Assembly: GCA_963665405.2 (NCBI GenBank)
Contig: CAXXUH010000004.1
Coordinates: forward strand, 868,001 to 932,000
Reading direction: 5' to 3'
DNA from: G963665405 sp963665405
GTDB taxonomy: Bacteria > Chloroflexota > Dehalococcoidia > Lucifugimonadales > G963665405
Length of the DNA stretch: 64,000 nucleotides
Positions 50,533 through 58,700 of this stretch are shown one piece after another. How positions within the stretch are numbered: position 1 is the first letter of the stretch; each line of letters begins with the position of its first letter. The notes beneath the pieces were generated by a model. It had not been told where the DNA came from. It did not search any database and was given only the letters and a program-made list of their open reading frames with translations. Both the position numbers and the translations under genes were made by a program.

Positions 50533-51044
50533 TCCGGGGTCTCGACGGCGTGTCTCCGCGAATACACGACGGTGCCTTCGTGAGCGAGGCGGCCTACGTG
50601 GTCGGCGACGTCGACATCGGAGAGGGCTCCTCCATCTGGCCCGGAGCCGTCGTGCGGGCGGACATGGGTAAGATCACGATCGGCAAGTGGACCTGCATCC
50701 AGGACAACTCCGTCGTCCACGGTGACGCCGACGTCGTCATCGGCGACAATGTCGTCGTGGGCCACGGAGCCGTGTGCCACGCCAGGAAGGTCGGCGACCG
50801 GGTGCTCGTCGGAAACGGTGCCACCGTCAACGACGGGGTGGAGATTGGGGAGGACAGCCTCGTCGCCGCCGGGGCCGTGGTCCTGGACAAGACCGTCGTC
50901 CCCGCCGGGTCGGTCGTCGCGGGAGTCCCGGCGAAGGTACTGGGGAGGACCTCGAAGCGTCACAAGGAGATGATCGGCTGGCTGCGCGACATCTACGTGA
51001 AGCAGGCCCAGCGGTATAGGGGACAGAGCGGCCTGTCGTCCTGA
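50529..51044 (+). CDS. Gamma-carbonic-anhydrase-like left-handed beta-helix protein
   Basis: The 171-residue protein is built of hexapeptide repeats: VVGDVDIGEGSSIWPGAVVR, DMGKITIGKWTCIQDNSVVH, VIGDNVVVGHGAVCHARKVG. The His residues of NSVVHGD, VVGHGAVCH are at the metal positions of gamma-class carbonic anhydrases. Family members (YrdA/PaaY-like) often have weak or no anhydrase activity. The start is TTG 50529 overlapping the kinase stop, with coupled translation likely. Confidence 0.88.
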   Translation: MIRGLDGVSPRIHDGAFVSEAAYVVGDVDIGEGSSIWPGAVVRADMGKITIGKWTCIQDNSVVHGDADVVIGDNVVVGHGAVCHARKVGDRVLVGNGATVNDGVEIGEDSLVAAGAVVLDKTVVPAGSVVAGVPAKVLGRTSKRHKEMIGWLRDIYVKQAQRYRGQSGLSS

Positions 51045-51063
51045 CGCCTTGGGGACGAGTCCC

Positions 51064-51170
51064 CGCCCTGTTGTGATTCTGAGCGAAGCGAAGAATCTGG
51101 GGAGGGGGAGGGCCTCCCGCGCCAACGCCCGATCGTGCCCCGCCCCAGATCTTTCGCCGGGCGCACGGCC
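51064..51170 (-). repeat. Partial family A composite block
   Basis: GATTCTGAGCGAAGCGAAGA, ATCTGGGGAGGGGGAGGGCC, TCCCGC and GCCCCGCCCCAGATCTTTCGCC match the AATCTGGGG part of the composite repeats; the hairpin part is absent. Confidence 0.6.
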
Positions 51171-51223
51171 GCGCGCGCCTACACGGTGTACGGGCTCCCC
51201 GGCTCGCCTCCACTGCGAGTGCA

Positions 51224-52279
51224 CTATCCGTCGAAGCCGAGACGGTCCTTCAGGCCGTACCCGTCCGCCAGAACGCCGAGCTTCTCCCAGGTTGCGTCCT
51301 CCACGAAGATCCCGTCCCTGGTCCTCTGCAGTGTGCGGAGGTGCTCCAGCTCGCCGGGGTAGTAGACCTCGGTGAAGCCGGGAGCGGGAGGGGTGTCCTT
51401 GAGGTATTGGGCGAGCTCTGAGACTTCCTTCTTGAACTGGCCCAGCGGCCGGAACGACTCGACGTTGAAGACGGCCATGAAGCAGCCGTCGTTGTGCCGT
51501 CCTGACGGGTCGTGGCCGAATCCGAGGCCGGTGAGGAGGCCCGAGAGTATCTCGACCATCACCGACAGTCCGTAGCCCTTGTGGCCCTCTGAGCCGCCCA
51601 GCGGAAGGCCGGCTCCGCCGTTCGCGAGGATGGCCGGGTCGGTCGCCGGATTGCCGTCGGCGTCGACGATCCATCCCTCGGGGATCGACTCGCCCCTGGC
51701 CAGAGCGAGATTGATCTTGCCCGCGGCGACCGCACAGGTGGCCATGTCGATGAACATCGGGCCCTCCAGGTCGCTGGGCATCGCGATGCAGATCGGGTTC
51801 GTCCCCAGGCGCGCCTCCCTTCCTCCGAACGGCACCACCGACTTGGCAGCGCGCCCGGAGTCGGCGGTCATCAGGCCGATCATTCCCGCACCCGCGGCCA
51901 TGATCGGGTAGTCTGCGACCCGGCCTACATGCCCCTGGCGGAAAACGGTGGTGGCCGCGACGCCGCCCAGCCTCGCCTTCTCTATCGTCATCTCCATGGC
52001 GCGCTCGGAGACGGTGTATCCGAAGCCCCAGTGGCCGTCGACGACCGTGGTGGTTGCCGTCTCCTGGACGACCTCGAATGGGGCACCGGCGACGATGTGC
52101 CCGCGCTTCATCCGGTCGATGTACGTGGGAATCTGGATGATGCCGTGGGAGTCGTGCCCCGCCAGGTTGGCCCCGATGGTGTGCTTGGCCACCACAGCGG
52201 CCTCGTCGCTGGCCGCGCCGGCGGCGTGGAGGAGCGCCGAGGCGATCTCTCTGAGTCGGTCCGGTGGTACGTTTGGCAT
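51224..52279 (-). CDS. Ldh family (malate/L-lactate/ureidoglycolate type) NAD(P) oxidoreductase
   Basis: The 351-residue protein belongs to the type 2 malate/L-lactate dehydrogenase family (Ldh_2). Conserved stretches are ANLAGHDSHGIIQIPTYIDR (catalytic His), VDGHWGFGYTVSERAMEMTI, VFRQGHVGRVADYPIMAAGA, LGTNPICIAMPSD and GSEGHKGYGLSVMVEILSGL. These enzymes oxidise 2-hydroxy acids at the alpha carbon. AGGAGG lies seven bases before the ATG at 52279. Substrate unknown. The IS1380 element inserted about 75 bases upstream of the start may have replaced its promoter. Confidence 0.92.
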   Translation of the reverse strand: MPNVPPDRLREIASALLHAAGAASDEAAVVAKHTIGANLAGHDSHGIIQIPTYIDRMKRGHIVAGAPFEVVQETATTTVVDGHWGFGYTVSERAMEMTIEKARLGGVAATTVFRQGHVGRVADYPIMAAGAGMIGLMTADSGRAAKSVVPFGGREARLGTNPICIAMPSDLEGPMFIDMATCAVAAGKINLALARGESIPEGWIVDADGNPATDPAILANGGAGLPLGGSEGHKGYGLSVMVEILSGLLTGLGFGHDPSGRHNDGCFMAVFNVESFRPLGQFKKEVSELAQYLKDTPPAPGFTEVYYPGELEHLRTLQRTRDGIFVEDATWEKLGVLADGYGLKDRLGFDG

Positions 52280-52353
52280 CTGGTCCTCCTGAAGTGTGGT
52301 CCGTCGCGTACTTAGACATGAAGAGGGTGCCGGTGTCAAGGGGCGGGGTCAAC

Positions 52354-54228
52354 TCAGATTCCCCACCTGACATGGTTGGGAGCTGCTTGGTGTGCTTTCA
52401 GGGGGTGTCCGGATGTCGACCAGGGGTGACGCATGACATGATCGGGCATCGGACAGGGTCTCGGGTGCCGTCTTTGAGGGTATCGGCAGCGGTTCGCTGC
52501 CAATTATGGCTGTTCTCAGGCCAAAGAAGGCATGGCCGAGCCTGGCAACTCGGCAGAGTCGCCTACAAACCGATGCTCCAGGCAGGGTCGCCTATGCTCG
52601 ATGCGGCTCGGCAGCCAGCGCCAATATCCTCTGCCGCGCCCTGAGCAGCAACTCGTATGAGGGATGGCCCCGGGCCAGACGGATGATCAACCTCCTGGCG
52701 TGACGCATCACACGGCCCGGTAGGGCGATCAGGGCGAAGCGCACCGCCTTCAGACGCTTGCCCACCCACTGTTTGCCCAACACCAGCCGCTTCATGGCAG
52801 AGTTCAGGTTGAAGGCCAGCACCGATATGGCCCACCATGCGGCGTTGGCCCCGAACAGCCCCGACGGCAGCCGGCCCCCAGCCAAGTCACTCTTCAGAAC
52901 GCTGTGGACCTCCTCGCCCTTGCCGCACCTCTGTCTCGACCACCAGATCAACTCATCTGCCGCAATGCTCCGGTTGGTCACCACGCCGAAGACCTTGTAC
53001 CAGCCTCTGTTGGACAGCTCCATCGCGGGGAATGGAAGCTCCATCTGCCCCTCCATTCCCGGCAGAGGCTGTTCGATCAACCGCTCCCTGGTAGCTATGA
53101 ACCGATACTCAGGGCTGTTCTTGGAGTGCCCTATCCAGTTAGGCACGAAGTTCACATCAGCCCACTGCTGACCCGTGTCCACACGATGCTCCCCAACCTT
53201 GCGGTACAGCGTCTGCCAGTCTTGCTCGGCGACCTCGGACACCGCACGGCGGAACTCCGTCGTCACGTCGACCCCAACCGCAAACTCGATCACCCCGAAC
53301 CGCTCGTCTCCACCCTCCGCGCAGTACCGCAGCAACTCCCGCTGGTACCCCGCCGTATCCGACCTCAGCATCACCTTCTCCACCCCCGCAGGCAGACGGC
53401 CCAGCGCTTCAATCAACACTCGCAACTGCTGATGGCCCGCAGGTACGTTGCCGTCCCGAAACTCCGAATGCACGATCAACTCGGCCTCTGACCAGTAGGT
53501 GATCAGCGGCTGGTACGCCCTGTACTTCTTGTAGCTGGGGAGCGCCTCCTGCTTGCGCGTCTCCACCAGTGTGGCATCCATGTCCAGAGTGGCCTCGGTC
53601 TGAGGCGAACGGCTCTGCGCGAAGCCCACCAGGTCGGCGTTCACCTTGCGCAGACCCTTCATAGCTCCATTGGGAGCAGGTATGAATGCTCTGTGAGCTT
53701 CCCGCATCGACTCCTCGCCCGCGTCATGGAACCTCTCCAGATACCGGAACACCGCAGACTCCGACGGCACGCTCCGACGACGCTCGACTCGCCATCTCTT
53801 CTCCAACGCCCTGCGCTCGCTGAGACGCATACCACAGGTCTCGAACTCTCGAAACATCCTGCACAGCCCTCTGTCCTTCTCAAGGAGATCAAGGTCGGAC
53901 ACCGACTCGCCGCCTGCCAAGTTCAGCAGCATCAGCGAGATGATCATCTGGCTGTCCGTCCAGCCCTGACCTCTCTCCCGCAGTCTCACGTGGCGCTCTA
54001 CCGATGACCTCAAACCCGCTGCTTGCATCAACTCCAGGTACGTCATCAGGCCGGACAGCCCCGTCATACCCGTCGAGCCCTTCTCCTGCTCGTACTGGAA
54101 TGCCAGTAAGCCTTGCTTCATAATAGCTGCACCTCGTTGGTGATCGTTTCTCTTGGTCAAGAAACATCTTAGCCCGCTTCGTGGCGGGCGCCAACGAGGT
54201 CTTTCTCTTATCTAGGTGGGGAATCTGG
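52354..54228 (-). mobile_element. IS1380-family insertion sequence, apparently intact
   Basis: Inverted repeats CAGATTCCCCACCT (52356-52369) and AGGTGGGGAATCTG (54214-54227) bound a 1.87-kb element with one transposase gene. GTCAA occurs directly at both outer flanks (52349-52353 and 54229-54233), consistent with a 5-bp target duplication within an offset of one base. A conserved subterminal block (AAAGCACACCAAGC, GCTCCCAACCAT) is also found at the end of the decayed copy near 55700. Confidence 0.85.
52592..54121 (-). CDS. IS1380-family transposase
   Basis: The 509-residue product is a full-length DDE transposase of the IS1380 group. N terminus MKQGLLAFQYEQEKGSTGMT; helix-rich YLELMQAAGLRSSVERHVRL; first catalytic Asp in ATLDMDATLVETRKQEALPS; second in VMLRSDTAGYQRELL; C-terminal GKGEEVHSVLKSDLAGGRLP with the Glu and the conserved GANAAWWAISVLAFNLNSAM. 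GAGGTGC lies nine bases before ATG 54121. No frameshift seen. Confidence 0.93.
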   Translation of the reverse strand: MKQGLLAFQYEQEKGSTGMTGLSGLMTYLELMQAAGLRSSVERHVRLRERGQGWTDSQMIISLMLLNLAGGESVSDLDLLEKDRGLCRMFREFETCGMRLSERRALEKRWRVERRRSVPSESAVFRYLERFHDAGEESMREAHRAFIPAPNGAMKGLRKVNADLVGFAQSRSPQTEATLDMDATLVETRKQEALPSYKKYRAYQPLITYWSEAELIVHSEFRDGNVPAGHQQLRVLIEALGRLPAGVEKVMLRSDTAGYQRELLRYCAEGGDERFGVIEFAVGVDVTTEFRRAVSEVAEQDWQTLYRKVGEHRVDTGQQWADVNFVPNWIGHSKNSPEYRFIATRERLIEQPLPGMEGQMELPFPAMELSNRGWYKVFGVVTNRSIAADELIWWSRQRCGKGEEVHSVLKSDLAGGRLPSGLFGANAAWWAISVLAFNLNSAMKRLVLGKQWVGKRLKAVRFALIALPGRVMRHARRLIIRLARGHPSYELLLRARQRILALAAEPHRA

Positions 54229-54375
54229 GTCAAACCCCGCAAAGGGGGGCTCTGCCCCCTTCGGAACCCCCGCCCGGGGCCCGCGTACGCCCGATCCGCC
54301 CCCACGCTCGGGGAAGTCGGAGGTGTTGGAACGACCGTTGGATGGCCGACAATCGGACTTTGAAAGGACCGTGTC
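54229..54375 (+). repeat. Family B interspersed repeat, copy 2
   Basis: Same order as 48080-48235: CAAACCCCGCAAAGGGGGGC, TCTGCCCCCTTCGGAACCC, CCCACGCTCGGGGAAGTCGG, GTTGGAACGACCGTTGGATG and CAATCGGACTTTGAAAGGAC. The IS1380 element sits directly at its edge, so the insertion was in or beside the repeat. Confidence 0.75.
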
Positions 54376-54443
54376 GTGCGGGCGGCGGGTGGACGAGGCC
54401 GACGGTTATCTAACCCAGGTCAAACCCGGGCCCCCCGTCCCTG

Positions 54444-54452
54444 TGGTATAGT
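54444..54452 (+). promoter_or_regulatory. Extended -10 promoter-like site
   Basis: TGGTATAGT matches the element seen before tRNA-Cys and argJ. It lies 1.3 kb before the protease ORF and may be that gene's original promoter, now separated by the decayed IS1380 copy. Confidence 0.35.
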
Positions 54453-54619
54453 GGCGACTTTCTCAATCCGATGAATATCGCAGCCGGGTCCGGCATAGCT
54501 GGGTCCGATGGAGCCGTCGAATGGCCAATACCGTCGGTCCGAGATCACCTGAGATGCGATTTCGAATCCGGTCTGTCGCGCGGTGGACGGTACCGCTGGG
54601 ACCTCGTTGCCGTCCTCAC

Positions 54620-55715
54620 CAACGAGGTCTGACGCTGGTCCAGTACGAGCAGGAGAAGGGCGGGTATCGGGGTGCCCCTGATGACGTACCTGGAGTTGAT
54701 GAGCCGTCAGGAGCCCGTGGGCGGGAGAGAGGTCAGGGTGGACGGACAGCCAGGATCATCTCGCTGATGCTGCTGAAGCAGGCGGCGAGTCGGTGTCCGA
54801 CCTTGATCTCCTTGAGAAGGACAGAGGGCCGTCAGGATGTTTCGCCGCCTGTGGTATGAGCGAGCGCTGGCGTTGGAGAAGAGATGGCGAGTCGAGCGTC
54901 GGGAGCGTGCCGTCGGAGTCTGCGGTGTTCCGGTATCGTTCCAATCGCGGGCGAGGAGTCGATGTCTCACAGAGCATTCATACCTGCTCCCAATGGAGCT
55001 ATGAAGGGTCTGCGCAAGGTGAACGCCGACCTGGTGGGCTTCCTGGGCCGTTCGCCTCAGACCGAGGCCACTTGGACATGGATGACACTGGTCGGAGCTC
55101 GGTGCCCGTACCAGCCGCTGATCACCTACTGCGTCGAGCCGAGTTGATCGAGCATTCGGAGTTTCGGGACGGCAACGTACCTGCGGGCCATCAGCAGTTG
55201 CGAGTGTTGATTAGCGCTGGGCCGAACAGGTGAAGGTGATGCGCGGGGTACGCCTGTAGTTGCTGCGGAGCTTCGTCCAGCGGATGTCCCCAAGCGTACG
55301 GAGTCCGCGGTGTCCGAGGTCGCCGAGCAAGACTGGCAGACGCTGTACCGCAAGGTTGGAGCATCCGGCCTGAACCGGCAGGACCAACAGCCCAGCTCGT
55401 GCCCCAGTTCGCTGAAGGCTGGTACAAGGTCTTCGGCGTGGTGACCAACCGGAGCATTACGGATACAGCGACCTCGAGACAGAGGTGCGGCAAGGGTCCG
55501 AGGAGTCCACAGCGTTCTGAAGAGTGACTTGGCCGGGGCCGGCTGCCGTCGGGGGAATGGAGAAGTCGTCGTGGTGGTGCAGGCGTCGCCCAACAGGTTG
55601 CCATATGTGGTGGACCAGGTATCTCTGCTGGGCGGCCGGGTCCTGCGCTCTCAAGGCGAACTTGCTAAAGTCTCCCTGAAAGCACACCAAGCTGCTCCCA
55701 ACCATCCCTATCGAT
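54620..55715 (+). pseudogene. Decayed IS1380-family element, inverted relative to the intact copy
   Basis: Fragments of the neighbouring transposase appear in order but in changing frames: VQYEQEKG, MIISL-like RIISLMLLKQA, VSDLDLLEKDRG, HRAFIPAPNGAMKGLRKVNA, SEFRDGNVPAGHQQLRVLI, and WYKVFGVVTNRSI, with many small deletions. The end still shows CTGAAAGCACACCAAGCTGC and TCCCAACCAT as in the intact element. It points the opposite way from the intact copy and directly abuts the protease gene. Confidence 0.85.
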
Positions 55716-55794
55716 ACGTTGGAGAGTCTTGCGCGCCTGGCCGACGTGGAGTTCGTCCGCAGACCCTATACGGGCATCGCCGCGGAGGTCGTGA

Positions 55795-58700
55795 GTGAAG
55801 GCGTGGACCAGGGAGTTCGTCCGGGCCGATCGCCGCGGAGGCCAACCTCGTGACCAGGGTGACTCATGGCAACTGGGTGGGTTTCTGGGCGACGGAGTGA
55901 AGGTCGCGATAGTTGACCTCGGTTTCGAGGGGTACGCCTCCCTGCTCGGCACGGAGCTTCCGGGCAGCGTGGTTACCAGGAGTTTCAGGATCGACGGCGA
56001 TATAGAGGTGGGAAACACCCACGGAGTCAGGGTGGCGGAGGTCGTGCACGACATGGCCCCGAATGCCTCGCTTTATCTTGTCAACTTCGATGACGAGCTG
56101 GACCTGAGCGCGGCCGTAGACTGGCTTATCGCCGAGGGTGTTGACATTGTCAATCACTCCATCAGCTGGTTCAACGTGGGGCCGGGCGACGGGAGCGGCT
56201 TCATCAATGAAATCGTCGAGAGGGCGCGGAGCAACGGTATCCTCTGGGTGAACTCGGCCGGCAACAGAGCGCAGACACACTGGGAGGCGCCCTTCAGCGA
56301 CACGGACGGTGATGGCTGGCACAACTACGCTGCCAATGACCTTGGCAACACCTTCTTCGGGGGCGCGGGTCAGGTGGTGCGTATATGGCTCAGCTGGAAT
56401 GACTGGCCAGCCTCTAACCAGGATTACGATCTGTACCTCGCCAGGAGCAGCGACGGAACCTTGATTCGCCGCAGCGAAAACTTCCAGACGGGTACCCAGC
56501 CGCCGGTCGAGCGAATCGTCGTGGCGCTCCCGGCCGACGACTTCTACTACATTGCCATTCTCAGATTCAACGCCACGCAAGACGTGAACCTGGAGCTGTT
56601 TGTCAACTTCGATGGGCTTCAGTACGTGGTGCCTTCCGGCAGCCTGACGATCCCGGCGGACTCGCCCGATGCTGTCGCGGTCGGGGCAACGCACTGGACA
56701 AACGATCTTGTGGAGCCGTACAGCTCTCTGGGTCCGACCACCGATGGGCGGATCAAGCCCGACATATCCGCACCTACCTGCACGACCGGCTCACTCGGTC
56801 AGTTCTGCGGCACGTCCGCGTCCGCACCTCACGTCTCCGGGGCGGCGGCGCTGGTGAAGCAGGCGAATCCATCGTTTACACCCGGCCAGATACAGGCCTT
56901 CCTCGAATCCGAATCCCTGGACCTGGGAAGTCCTGGCCTGGACAGCTCCTATGGGTGGGGAAGGCTGCGATTGCCGACGAGCTCCGTTGTCACCGTCAAC
57001 TCGACGGCGGACCCCGGCGACGGGGTCTGCGACCTCGCCGAGTGCACCCTGCGGGAGGCGATCGACGCCGCCAACGCAAGCCCTGTGACCGACAACATTA
57101 ACTTCAACATCACCACTACCGACCCGGGCTACGTGACTAGCACGGACTCGTTCCGAATCCAGCCGGGGTCTGCGCTGCCGACCATCACCGAGCCCGTAGT
57201 CATCGACGGGTACACGCAGCCGGGCGCCAGTCCCAACACGAACGGTCCGGGGCTGGGTCTGAATACCGTCCTCAAGATCGAGCTGGACGGGAGCAATGCA
57301 GGCGCCAATGCCAACGGACTCAGAATCACCGGCGGCGGCAGTACAGTGCGTGGCCTGGTGATCAATCGTTTCACTGAAGCTGGAGCCAGTGTGGAGACCA
57401 ACGGCGACAACGTGATCGAGGGCAACTTCATTGGGACCGACATCACCGGCACCCTGGACCTGGGAAACACCCAAAATGGCGTGATCATCCACGGTTCCAA
57501 CAACACTATTGGGGGGACAACGCCGGGGGCGCGCAACGTCATCTCGGGCAACAACTATGACGGCGTTGTCATCACTGGTGTGAGTTTCAGCGCGACGGGC
57601 AACGTGGTGCAGGGCAACTTCATTGGCACCGATGTCACCGGCACCACGGCTCTGGGTAACGGCAGCATTGGTGTGGAGATCGACAACGCGTCCAACAACA
57701 CCATCGGCGGCACCGTGCCTGGCGCACGCAACGTAATCTCAGGTAATGTCACCGGGGTGCTTATTGCAGGTAGCGGGACAACAGGCAATCTCATCCTGGG
57801 CAACTTCATCGGCACTGACGTGAGTGGCACCCTGGCCTTGGGTAATGCGTTCGACGGGGTGCGAATACATCTAGATGCCTCCAATAACGCCGTCGGTGGT
57901 ACGGATCCTGGCGCGGGCAACACAATCGCGTTCAACGGCACCGCAGGTGTTTCTGTGCAGTTGAGCACGGATAACGCTATCCTCTCCAACTCGACGTTCT
58001 CCAACGGCGGCCTGGCCATCGACTTGACCCTCGGCTGGCCCGGCGATGGCCCCACGCCGAACGACGCAGGCGACGGCGACACTGGACCCAATAACCTACA
58101 AAACTTCGCGGACGTCGCCTCGGCGGAGATCGACGCCAGCGGAGACCTGGTAATCGAGTACCTGGTCGATTCTGCGATCATCACGTCTACCTACCCGCTA
58201 CGGGTCGAGTTCTTCATCGCCGATGCGGACGGCGAGGAGGGACAGACGTTCATCGCAAGCCATATGTATGTGACGAGCACGGCTCAGACGTCCACGGTGG
58301 CCAACCTGGGCGGCGCCGCGGCCCTGGGTGTAGCAGAGGGTGACTTCATCGTGGGCACGGCCACCGATGCCGGCGGCAATACCTCAGAGTTCTCATTCCC
58401 GGCAGTGGAGGTCAAGAGAGGAGCCTTCGTGGTCGACTCCACTGGCGACGGGGGCGACTCCAGTTCCGGCGACGGCTTTTGTAGCGACGGCACCGGCTTC
58501 TGCACCCTCCGGGCGGCGATCGAAGAGGCCAACGCGCTTATTGGCCTGGACACTATCGCCTTCAACATCACTACTACCGACCCGGGCTACATGACCAGCA
58601 CGGACTCGTTCCGTATTCAGCCGGGGTCCAATCTGCGCAAAATCACGGACCCAGTCATTATTGACGGTTATACGCAGCCTGGCGCCAGCCCCAATACCAA

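Noticed and set aside
54620..55715. Several short plus-strand ORFs as independent genes
   Set aside because: All are pieces of the decayed IS1380 transposase in different frames.
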